DNA from: Spirogloea muscicola
Lineage: Eukaryota; Streptophyta; Zygnematophyceae; Spirogloeales; Spirogloeaceae
Reading direction: 5' to 3'
Assembly: GCA_009602725.1 (NCBI GenBank)
Contig: WELB01000071.1
Span: forward strand, 613,192-651,510
Length of the DNA stretch: 38,319 nucleotides
The position numbers and the translations under genes are program-made. Under the pieces are notes generated by a model. That model saw only the letters and a program-made list of their open reading frames with translations, ran no database searches and had not been told where the DNA came from. Positions 23,801-32,586 of the stretch are shown piece after piece (positions within the stretch are counted from its first letter, which is position 1; each line of letters starts with the position of its first letter).

Positions 23801-26800
23801 TTGCCTCAAAGCATGGGCCACTGCTTCAGCAGGTAGGAGTACTTTATCTGTCCACTTACAGATCATTGTCCTCGAATGCTGTTAGTCATCCTGCTGCATA
23901 CAATATAAGGTCTTAGTTAGCATTCCACAGATACGTGGTTGAATAGAGACCCTAGACTTCCTCACCTCATTTTTTGTCTTGCTGACTAGATGAGGCAAGT
24001 GGTTGAGATGTACATTCAACTGGCTGAAATGGAAGCATCGAAGGAGGTAAAGACAATGAGGCTCCACTGTGAACAACTCCTCAGAAAGTCAAACTTCTCC
24101 CCAGCTCCTGCGTATCTTGGTCTGATGACTGTGTGCCAAGCTCCAACTTCTTGAAACTTTTGATCAGCTTGTTGATGACGTGTGCAGAGTGGCTTGTCAT
24201 CCTTCGCAGGACACACAGAAGAAACTTGCAGTCCCTCGTGAGATTCAAGGCATCCAACAGCTTGAGCTTGTACGTGTCGTCTCACACTTCTGATACCTGC
24301 CTCTTATGTGTATGGGAGGATTGTGCTGCTTGTGGTCTTCAGTCTTCATGAGCTCCTGCAATTCTGTGCTCCAGGTGCCAGTAATCACAGCACCTTTGCC
24401 AGTGGACAGGAATGGGCAGTACCCACCAGGATCTTTTGCACATTTTTGCTGTCTAACAAATAGCATCAGGTGAGTTGCAGAAGAGGCTTCAACACTAAGC
24501 TACTGTGCTGGGTGCAGAAGCAGCTGAAGATATAAGCCACCAAATTAAGCATATCAACATCTACTATCCTAATACCCTTGGCTGGTGATTTAGTCTCTTC
24601 CAGTTCTTGTTTCATAATACTCGCTTGCTGTGAAGCACTCACGTTCACTGGTTGGACTGACTTGTTTTAGGGTGATGAATGGAATAAATGCACCAAAGGT
24701 GGTGGAATGCCTGGCATCAGATGGGCATACTTATCGGCAATTGGCAAAATCTGGAAATGACGATCTTCGCCAAGATGCTGTATGATCCATACCTTGTTCA
24801 TCAAGCATCACATTGTAAACACATAGCTTTAGCAAATTTGAAGAACAACACTCCTGCACAGTATCGATGAGGAGTTGTGCAAGCCCTTGACATATCGGAC
24901 TCTTAGATACTTTCACAAAGTCGAAGTTAAGATACTTTCACAAATTCGAATTTCGACTGACTGTGAAACTTTGTTCAGCAGGTAATGGAGCAGCTTTTTG
25001 AACTGGCCAATGCCTTGCTAAGAGATCACGCTGACACTCGCAAGCGCCGCTTGCACATCCGCACCTATAAAGTACAAACATCATGCCTTCTTGTGGATAA
25101 CCAACATAAAGCTTTGATGTTCACTTCAGCTGAAAAGCTCGTTCTTAATGATCGTCTTTATATTGATGTAGGTTTTAGGGTTTAGAGCAGCTTGTTCTGT
25201 GAATGCTGTAGGGTGATGCTTACAACAATCTGCTTTTCCAGCTAACTTAAAGGCCTGAGCAAGATAAGTTTTTGATGCAAGGCTGACTCGCACAATTGCA
25301 GGTCGTTCCCTTCACCCCCAGTGCAGGCATACTTGAGTGGGTAGATGGCACTGTTACACTGGGAGAATACCTACTGGGAAGGTCAGAACGTGGTCACCGA
25401 CTGAAGACGGTGTGACTAGGCAGAAGCTCTCTTGACGTCTTGCTGTTTGCTGATTGATTTTGAACAAGGATCCAAGCAAGACGTCAAATAAGCATCACTT
25501 GGCCTATCAACCATCATCTGCAATCTCTTGGCTTCGTATTTGTGTGTGGGCTGGTGTAACACGTGCACGGCACTTGCTGCATACCTGTCACATGCTCCAG
25601 CTCCAGAGCCGGCGGAGCACACGGACGCTATGGAGGAAGTGACTGGGCATTCATGCGCTGCCGAGAATTCATGACAGCGGCAAGTGGCTTAGCAGCTCTT
25701 GATCCGGTCATTAGTCGCTCTTGTACCTGATCTCCGCCATTTACCGTGTTATACTCATAGTGACCAATAGCTGATTCTATGTATCATGTGGTATTGCTGT
25801 TATGTACACAGGAGAAGAACAAGAGGAAGGCATTCCACACAGTGTGTGACAACTTCAGGTTCACATACATGACTCCTTTCTTCACCTTTAAGGACTTCAC
25901 AGACTATCAAGGACAACTGATTAAGTTGACTGTGCCACAAAGTGGCCCACAATTAGCATTGTGGCACATCCTCGTCATCCCTCATCTATCTACCTTCAAT
26001 GGCAGGCCTGTAATGCATCACTTCTTCTTGGAGAGGTTTTTGCGGCCCTCTGATTGGTATGAGAAGCGGCTTGCATACACTCGGAGTGTTGCAGCAAGTT
26101 CTATGGTGAATGGCCTCACTGCTGAGAGCTTTCCTACTGCTGCATAATATCAGCTGCCTCATCATCAGCAGGCTACCTCAGAATCGAACCAGTCCGCTGC
26201 TGTGCACACCTTATTTGCCAGTATATAGATGATCCATATGCACACATGTTGTGACAGACTGCCTAAGCAAATGCAGCATACTTGAACTCAAGCCTGCCTA
26301 CTCAAGCATGTCTTCCTCCCCTCTTCCCTCAATGTTGGACCAGATTGGCTACATCGTAGGCCTGGGTGATCGACACTCCATGAACCTGCTGGTGGATGAG
26401 GCAACAGCAGAAATCATTCACATTGACTTGGGCGTTGCTTTTGAGCAAGGTCTCATGCTCAAGACTCCAGAGAGGGTACTTCTCACCCTTCTCCACGTTG
26501 TGTATAATTGTCAGCGTCCACATTGCTATACTAAACAGGGTGAAAGGGTTGATGAAGGTTCATCAACCTTGGCATGATGGCAGGTACCATTTCGGCTTAC
26601 TAGGGATATAGTAGATGGCATGGGCTTGTGTGGAGTGGAGGGAGTATTCAGACGATGCAGCGAAGCAACATTGGGCGTCATGCGGACCAATAAGGAGGCA
26701 CTTCTCACCATCATCGAGGTTCAGATCTCTTCACAGCCTTACTTATTTTTGTTCACAGCCTTATGTCGTACCCAATCCTGGCTGTCAATATGCTACAAAG

Positions 26801-27606
26801 TATATCTCCTTATGCAGCAACAGTCACCCAGTAGTCAGCCATCTCTTTCAATCACATTGCAGGTTTTCATACATGATCCTCTATACAAATGGGCCATCTC
26901 CCCACTGAAGGCCTTGCAGCGTCAGCAGGTATGACATGCTAGAGAGGCTGCCCAGGCTTGAAGTATCACAACAAGCCTCTTGAGGAAGCATGCTGAAGGC
27001 CAAAGCAAAAAATTGCATGCATGCAAAGACAAGCGTGCTGAAGGCCAAAGACAGAAATGCATAGATGCATACTACCACAGTGACCCGTTTGATATAGCAT
27101 CTTGATGCATCTGTTATGACTACCTCTCTATTTCTTGACAGGATGAACCCATGGTAGATAACAGTGACTCCTTCAATTTTGACCCGTACGGAGAAGCAAG
27201 GGAGGGTAATCAAGAGGCAGCCAGAGCTCTCATGCGTGTGAAGCATAAATTGGACGGCTATGAGGATGGGGAGCTCCGAAGTATTCAAGGGCAGGTCAGT
27301 TCTGCAATTGGAGTACTCGTTCTTCCTGTGGATGCAGAAGTAGCAGGTTGCCAACTATATACGAGCAGAAAATTCTTTCTGTCATTTGATCAAAAGCTTG
27401 AAAAATCGCAGCACTCTGCATGATGTTTGCTGCCGAAAAGTCCCAATTCTGTCAGAGGCTGGCTTCAGCACCTGATCTCAATTACCACATGGTTGCGTAT
27501 TCCTGAAAATCTTTACTGTCATGAGCAGGTGCAGCAACTAGTACAGGATGCTGTTGATCCTGAACGCCTTAGCACCATGTTTCCTGGTTGGGCTGCGTGG
27601 CTGTAA
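4340..27606 (+). CDS. ATM: ATM-type phosphatidylinositol 3-kinase-like serine/threonine protein kinase (more than 55 exons)
   Basis: ATM is the nuclear checkpoint kinase activated by DNA double-strand breaks through the MRN complex. The gene runs from the ATG at 4340 (context GTGGCCATGC) to the TAA at 27604-27606. It has an N-terminal TAN-like motif, a long HEAT-repeat solenoid, then FAT, kinase and FATC domains. ATM rather than ATR or TOR is indicated by the kinase core ([45 protein letters not shown]) and the end FPGWAAWL, close to FPGWKAWV of human ATM. Exons are mostly 45-270 nt with introns of roughly 60-620 nt; conserved segments occur in the same order as in human ATM along the whole gene. 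From 18331 to the stop the exons join without a phase conflict (1,228 residues). Junctions near 5530-5600, 7900-8190, 9860-10118 and 11783-11889 could not be reconciled, so the N-terminal half is a partial model. Catalytic residues are intact. Confidence 0.93.
6412..6476. repeat. Tandem duplication, about 32-33 bp x 2, in an ATM intron
   Basis: GCTGCATAGAAAACTTCGTG... at 6412-6443 is followed directly by GCTGCATAGAAAGGCTTTGT... at 6444-6476; both end in GATGCTGGTGCAC. It lies between the ATM exons ending at about 6369 and starting at 6529. Confidence 0.8.
14018..14095. repeat. Perfect 39-bp tandem duplication in an ATM intron
   Basis: The 39-bp unit starting AGCACAAAGGTATGCATCAC occurs at 14018-14056 and again, identically, at 14057-14095. 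The identity of the two copies suggests a recent duplication. Confidence 0.9.
17975..24046 (+). other. ATM: ATM FAT-domain exons and preceding solenoid end
   Basis: Exons: 17975-18121, 18331-18417, 18621-18668, 18777-18881, 19112-19198, 19329-19658, 19699-19708, 19770-19908, 20066-20123, 20288-20362, 20508-20615, 20858-21022, 21166-21294, 21454-21608, 21668-21935, 22105-22152, 22284-22370, 22563-22646, 22874-22954, 23067-23156, 23445-23528, 23692-23832, 23990-24046. All are GT-AG and phase-consistent. Recognisable segments include [94 protein letters not shown] and [11 protein letters not shown]-type text, all in the order of the human FAT domain, which clamps the kinase. Many exons have lengths divisible by three. 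The 10-nt exon at 19699-19708 is inferred from phase. Confidence 0.85.
18403..18438. repeat. Perfect 16-bp inverted repeat (4-nt loop) spanning an ATM splice donor
   Basis: GCAGACTGGCAAAGTG at 18403-18418 is followed by TACG and by its exact reverse complement CACTTTGCCAGTCTGC at 18423-18438. By phase, the ATM exon 18331-18417 ends one base before the end of the left arm, so the donor GT occupies 18418-18419, at the stem-loop boundary. Confidence 0.85.
24210..26928 (+). other. ATM: ATM kinase-domain exons
   Basis: Exons: 24210-24269, 24375-24469, 24671-24779, 24982-25071, 25302-25381, 25601-25706, 25812-25858, 26006-26105, 26344-26475, 26584-26718, 26863-26928. All junctions agree in phase. 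[12 protein letters not shown] carries the Lys equivalent to human ATM Lys2717. [12 protein letters not shown] is the conserved PIKK DDLRQD block. [15 protein letters not shown] and [17 protein letters not shown] follow. The catalytic loop GLGDRHSMN has the Asp and Asn equivalent to human Asp2870 and Asn2875, and HIDLG provides the magnesium-binding Asp (human Asp2889). The domain therefore appears catalytically competent. Confidence 0.93.
24905..24954. repeat. Imperfect 25-bp tandem duplication in an ATM intron
   Basis: AGATACTTTCACAAAGTCGA... at 24905-24929 is followed by AGATACTTTCACAAATTCGA... at 24930-24954. It lies in the intron before the kinase exon that starts at 24982. Confidence 0.75.
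26990..27068. repeat. Imperfect direct repeat of about 45 bp spacing in an ATM intron
   Basis: TGCTGAAGGCCAAAG occurs at about 26991 and again at about 27036, each followed by an A-rich stretch and a GCATGCATG or GCATAGATG string. It lies in the intron between the last kinase exon and the exon at 27142. Confidence 0.6.
27142..27606 (+). other. ATM: ATM PIKK-regulatory segment and FATC exons
   Basis: The exon at 27142-27294 (51 codons) has an acidic linker and an [20 protein letters not shown] segment matching the human L-x-RLQ-EKL-G-E-G-T-LSV-GQ region. The last exon, 27529-27606, codes for a 25-residue FATC ([18 protein letters not shown]...PGWAAWL) followed by TAA. FATC ends directly at the stop, as in all PIKKs. 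The intron between the two is 234 nt. Confidence 0.93.
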
Positions 27607-29325
27607 GGCTTTTGCTTCCCACTGGTTACTACCCCAACTCTTACAGGTAGCTCTATAGTACAACGGTATAGGGTTTACATTGGTGCAGTATACAGCCCTT
27701 CATTCTTTGTCCTTATTCTTTGAACAGGTGCCATGATTAGTAGATATCTTTGCCTCCATTGCTTCCAGCCGAGGAGCCATCTTAGAAGACCAAAGGGCTT
27801 ACAAAGTTTGCCTGCCAATAGTTCCTCATGCGTGGCTCTCCTCCATGAGCCCTCCCAAGGCCCAGCAAGAAGCAGACATGGAGAAAAAGATCTAGTGCAT
27901 TAGCCCCATATAATGACACCGTCAGGCTTCAGGTTGTACAATAGCTGCCGCCTCTGGCGTTTGCGTGGTGGGGCAAGTGTTGGAAGCTGGTTAGCTGCTT
28001 CTCTCCAGCAACCACCCAATGCTAGATCCTGCATGACTTCCACGATACTTATAGAACTCTTCCACGATACTTATAGAACTCTCCCGGAAGCAGGCTCCGC
28101 TCACAACTTGCACCCCGGCTGCACTCACTCCTACATTTACACGGACGGTTAGGCACGCCCAGCAGCACGACCAACAACGGATGTGTAGCGCTTCCTTGGG
28201 AAGGACCTGTTCAAGTATAAGCGTCATGTGGAGGATGTACCGGCCAGGGTCAAAGGAGAATTAGCTCGTTAATAAACTTGATGGAAAGTGGATGCAAATG
28301 TAGCAGTTTGCATCGAATGTATAGGCGTCCTTAAAAGTCTCCATCATCAAGAAATTCGACAGGAGGTAGACTATTCTTCAGGAGGGTCACAAACGGCAAC
28401 ATTGAAGGCAGTAGATCTTGTGGACTGTACGCAGACGGTTGAATGGTGGGAGAGCAGTACAGAGAAGGCATCACTGGCACACAATCTGTGATGCAATGGC
28501 TTCAAGAGAGGGTTCCTGCAATGTGGAGATACCAAGGCGGCCAACGAGTATCTCATAGCAGAAGAGAAGCTCATTGACATCGTCTTTGTGCTGCCCCCTT
28601 CTCACATTCAAGCTTGCTAAGACCACGTGGAGCACAACCAGGCTGGCAAGCAGGTTGGTGCTAAGTTTTGTGGACTGGAGACTGATAGGTTGTACTTCAG
28701 TATTATTGTTGCACTGCTTTTGAGCCCACTCCGAACTATTGGTATCTCTTGAGCAGAATCTAGACAACATTCTTGCATCCATCTAGCCTCATCTGCATTC
28801 CTGTTTACTTGCAAGGATAAATTGCCATGTTGTGCTTGAATGTATTTAGCTGTTCCAATGGAAGGCCTGAATACATTCGTTCTTAATCAAGTCCAGACCA
28901 TGACCAAAACGACAACCTACTAACACACTCACAAAGTTATCATGTCTTCATCAGATTGAAGGCCCAACTGCTTATACTCCTTCGCAAGGTCGCAACCTTG
29001 AAGTGCTCAACTTGCAGAAGAAAGCCCGCAGCAACAACTCCTCTGAATCTGTCCGTAACCCCTTGACCAAGCTCGATGCAGCATTCAGTACATGAGTTGC
29101 AAAAGAGAGCAAGATCAAAGGGATGTGATCGAAATGTTGAGCGAAATAGGGTGGCGGGCAGCTCAAAATTTCCAATCTCCAGCAGACTCAATTGCGTTTA
29201 TTGACTTGACCAGATACAGGCAGTCATTCCTGAATATCTAAGGGTGCTGTACATGGGTGCCTGCTCTCACGGTGACCACACACAAGGTTAGAAGTCCTAC
29301 TTGGCTGCATCTGAGCTGCCTATAA
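27607..29325. other. Intergenic region between the convergent ATM and oxidase genes; possible decayed coding DNA
   Basis: I recognise no family here. It should contain the 3' UTRs of both flanking genes. On the plus strand three stretches look protein-like but are interrupted: about 27738-27893 (RAYKVCLPIVPHAWLSSM then SPPKAQQEADMEKK and a stop), 28187-28270 (RFLGKDLFKYKRHVEDVPAR, flanked by in-frame stops) and about 28954-29095 (EGPTAYTPSQGRNLEVLNLQ, running to a stop). They could be exons of an unrecognised gene or a degenerate copy. On the minus strand only short open frames are present. Confidence 0.45.
28038..28081. repeat. Perfect 22-bp tandem duplication
   Basis: The unit TTCCACGATACTTATAGAAC+TC occurs at 28038-28059 and is repeated identically at 28060-28081. 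A period of 22 would shift any reading frame through it. Confidence 0.9.
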
Positions 29326-30957
29326 CTACAGGCTACAAGAGCCATTTACCACCTTCTCTGATTGGGCCCCAATTGGAGGCCTGTCCGCATGGACTGCACG
29401 AAAGCTGCATCGGTCAACGTCCGAGTCCCAGGTCCCGGTCTGCACAAGCATCGCAGCTATCCTGCCGATCTCGACCGAGGATTTGGCCGCCGCCCCTGAG
29501 CCACCTGATGCAACGTAGATGGTTGCATTGTCCCTGTCCAGGGTGTCAATGTACGGGTGCTTGTGCTGAGTGTACGTTACCACGCAGGGTTTGGAGGAGA
29601 AAGACTCGACCTGCAAACCTGGCAGGAGGAACAGCAGCGCCTCGCGTAGCGCAACAGCCTCCTCTTGCCGCCCCGAGCTCTGAAACCAGGCGGCGAGGTC
29701 GGCATGCGAATGGCGGAAAATTGGGTCCCATACGGTACCCCCGATCTTGAGATACGTTTTGCCATCGGGGTATGTGAGCGGTGGGCAGGCATAGACAGAG
29801 TGCAAGAAGGGATGCGAGGCGAGGCGGTAGATGAGGGACGGCATGCTTCGCAGCCGCGCGGCCTCAGCGGGGCCCAGCTCCGCCAGGAGCACGCAGCTGG
29901 CCTGCGGCCGCAGATCCAGCAACTGGCAACCGCTGTTTCGTAGGACATCGTTGGTCCATGCGTCCGCGGCCACAAGGACCTTGCGAGCCAGGTATGTGCT
30001 GCCCTCGTGAGTATGCACCGCAACCAGGCCGGCGGCCCGTCTCTCCAGCAACGAGACGGTCTCGCGTGCAATGTCGGCTTGCGCCTGCGCTGCCAGGCGG
30101 AGCTGAGCCGCAACAAGCGCACGGGGGTTGATGTACCCAGCGCCGCCCGTCTCAAGCACGGCTGCGTCATTGTCCGAGAAGCGGAGGTACGGAAAGCGCG
30201 CCTCCAGATGCTCACTGCCAGTGATGAGCTCGACAGGTGCCCCGTTGGCAAGGCCCTCCTTGTACGCCTGGGAAAAGGGAGGAGGGGAGGCATGAGGTGC
30301 TTCGCTGCGCGGCCTCCAGCCCTTTCCTTTCTAAGCCAGAGCACCTCACTGGCGTCAGGCATCCACAGCAAGCAATGACAGGCGGTATGATCAGACTGCA
30401 GGGCCACCAAGTGAGGTATCCGCTCGCTCAGAGAGTTGGTGATCCAGGTGAAAGAGTTGCGGTGCAGGTAACTACCGATGCTGGCGACCAGAAGGCGATC
30501 CCACAGACCAGGATTCCCAACCAGTGGCTGAGGTGCTCGGAACCATGAGGCCCGGCGCCATGGACTCGGAAAGGCTTCCACTACGCCGGAGTGCCCCAAG
30601 TGAGCGAGGAAGGATACTACGAGCGAAAGGGAGCTCCGGCCCAAACCCGAAACCCTTGAACCCTTACACCCCTGAACCCTGACCCATATACTCCTATACC
30701 CTTCAACCCTGAACTCTTGCGAGCCAGGCACAAGCCGAGCGGGGGCCTCTGTACCTTGTGCAGCGTGTCGCCGGGCTGGCCGTAGAAGGGCGTGACGCGG
30801 AGGGAGCCGGGGGTGTGGTGGAAGCGCAGCCCGCTGGCGCGCTCGATGCCGGCGTACGCCGCCATGGAGCGCGCCGCCAGCGCCGCCCACAGCGGGTCCG
30901 GGTCCGCGACGCGCGTCAGCCGGCCCTCGTCGTAGTGCGACGCGAAGACGCCCTGGC

Positions 30958-30988
<31 letters not shown>

Positions 30989-31033
30989 AGCCTTGGAGCT
31001 CTCGTCAACGTCATGCACTTGGCTGGCCTTCAC
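29326..31033 (-). CDS. DAO-family FAD-dependent oxidoreductase (sarcosine / N-methyl amino-acid oxidase-like), 5' end unresolved
   Basis: This family oxidises secondary or primary amines of amino acids using FAD and releases hydrogen peroxide; the substrate here cannot be told. Two exons are certain: from about 31033 down to 30755, and 30267-29326 (stop at 29328-29326), joined in phase 0 by a GT-AG intron of 487 nt. The upstream exon carries ARQGVFASHYDEGRLTRVAD, the position of the family's SHGDSR-type loop. The last exon carries NDAAVLETGGAGYINPRAL, a CVVTYTQHKHPYIDTL segment and VASGGSGAAAKSSVEIGRIA, the C-terminal FAD-contacting region. The N-terminal GxGxxG Rossmann motif expected some 30-40 residues upstream was not found. 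Just before the conserved loop there is a run of about 11 alanines from a GCC/GCG repeat. Position 31145 is undetermined. Confidence 0.85.
30650..30720. repeat. Degenerate telomere-like tract in the oxidase intron
   Basis: On the plus strand the tract is a chain of variants of CCCTGAA / CCCTTGAA / CCCTTACA (for example ACCCTTGAACCCTTACACC). On the sense strand of the intron this reads as TTCAGGG-, TTGAAGGG- and TGTAAGGG-type units. It resembles the TTTAGGG plant/green-algal telomere unit but no unit is exact for more than one copy. It lies inside the intron 30268-30754. Confidence 0.6.
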
Positions 31034-31533
31034 TGCCGCGCCTTGGATGTCCGCAGCCAGCTCCGACGCTCGAGCCCCGAGCGCCGAGCGGCCAGAGCCG
31101 CAAGCTCCAGCGGGATGGCGGCCAACGCCGCACCTCGTGGGAGCNCGCCGCCGGCAGCGAGGGCGGCGGGGGCCCCGCGGCGGCCATGGCGGCGTGGGAA
31201 TGAAGTGCTTCCTGGCTGCGACTCTGACAAAGGCGCCTTTGCCCTCTCCCCCACCTCCGCCTCCGGCACCCAGGGCAAGAAATGACGGAGTTCAGTGACT
31301 CTCTCTCTCCCAGTGGCGGAGCGAGCGCTGTCTCGAGCCCCAGGTGGAGCCGGAGCTAGCGCTGCTCGAGCGCCAGCGCCTGTTGCCAATTTCCAAGCGC
31401 ACACCAGCCTTCCCCAGGGCTCGGCTACAGCGCACGCCCACCATGGCGGCGGCGTCGGCGGCAGCAGCGGCGCCTGCAGCGGCAGAGGTAGCGGCGGTAG
31501 CGTCCACCTGACTCAGGCAAGCTACGCCCATTG
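31034..31533 (-). other. GC-rich presumed 5' region of the oxidase gene with an undetermined base
   Basis: This segment has CpG-rich composition like the 5' ends of the other genes here. Candidate minus-strand ATG codons are at 31187 (CCGCCATGG context), 31444 and 31531, but none opens a frame that reaches the conserved oxidase exon without splicing, and none shows a GxGxxG motif. An N at 31145 interrupts the region, so sequence may be missing or wrong. Several AG acceptors just before 31033 could start the next exon. Confidence 0.5.
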
Positions 31534-32586
31534 AGCGGTGGACAAACGTGTGGCAGCAAGGTGGGGGCTGGAGCAGACCAACGCAGAGCTGCTCCCTGCC
31601 ATACGGATCCTGGGCAGTGCCTCCTTTCCTTTGCCGGCATGCACGTTTGGCTCTCCATGGAGGAGGCAGAGGGTAGTGCTTTCATCTTCCTGTCGGACTC
31701 ATAGCCTGCTGTGAAATGATGACCTGCGCACATCATCCAAGCGCCCAACTAACAGCATCAGCAAAAGGGCTTCACAACACTCATAATGCATCATTGCTGG
31801 CAGTCAAGATGCAAACAAGACACATAATCCCTGTGAAGCACTCCTCACAGCACTGTTCCCCACTGGACAATATGCTGCCATCAAATGCTGGCGGAGCCTT
31901 GCCTATTTGACGATCTTTGCACAACCGTTGCTTATCTCTGCTGCTCAGAGTGCATGTCCTTGCAGCTGTCCGTAACCTTGGCATATAGCAACTTCCTGGC
32001 CATCAGTATGATGCTAGGCGCACCTGCTGTGGGTTGCAAGATGTCAACCCAATCAGCAAGTGGCACCATGTCGACTTCACATCGGCTAAATGTACTAGAG
32101 GGTTTCCTCAAAAGTGTAATGTGGTTCACTATCGTGACAGTCTATGTCCCACTTCTAACCTATATCTGAAAGCGCATGTGCCATGGTGCTTTGTCTTCTG
32201 ATACGATGTCCGCACCCAGCGTGACTGTAGACTTGTGGCACGGGTGATGTTGTAACCCAACAAAGGCATCACTTGGGCTGCTCAATTCATTACAACACTT
32301 TTCAAGCAAGTCTTTGACTTGAGAGGCTCGCAAAGACTTACATGATCAGTTTGCAGCACCATAAGCACAGGGAGCTTCAGCAGTCTGCTTGGTGGCTCCT
32401 CGAACAACGCAGTCGACCTGGCGACACAGATTGCACAGTGGCTTGATCACTAATTTGCACTTCGACCTGGCCACAGCACTCTAGAAATTTCCAGTGCACC
32501 ATTTAGGACTCAGAGCTTGAGCAGGACTTGAGCAACTTATGCATGTCCTCCGTTTGCTATTTTGTGAAAATTTTGTTCATCGGACC
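31534..32586. other. Intergenic region between the HULK-like gene 3' end and the oxidase gene 5' end
   Basis: No conserved coding segment was recognised on either strand; the longest frames (about 95 codons) have no family features and atypical composition. TTACA (TGTAA on the minus strand), a possible poly(A) signal for the HULK-like transcript, occurs at 32290-32294 and 32338-32342. Confidence 0.55.

Noticed and set aside
25174-25185. TTTTAGGGTTTAG string suggesting a telomere repeat
   Set aside because: Fewer than two units; expected by chance in a window of this size.
29577-30890. Long 437-codon minus-strand open frame
   Set aside because: It runs through the oxidase intron (including the telomere-like tract) and then through the oxidase exon in a wrong frame; the conserved DAO motifs are in a different frame. 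It is a shadow of GC-rich coding DNA.
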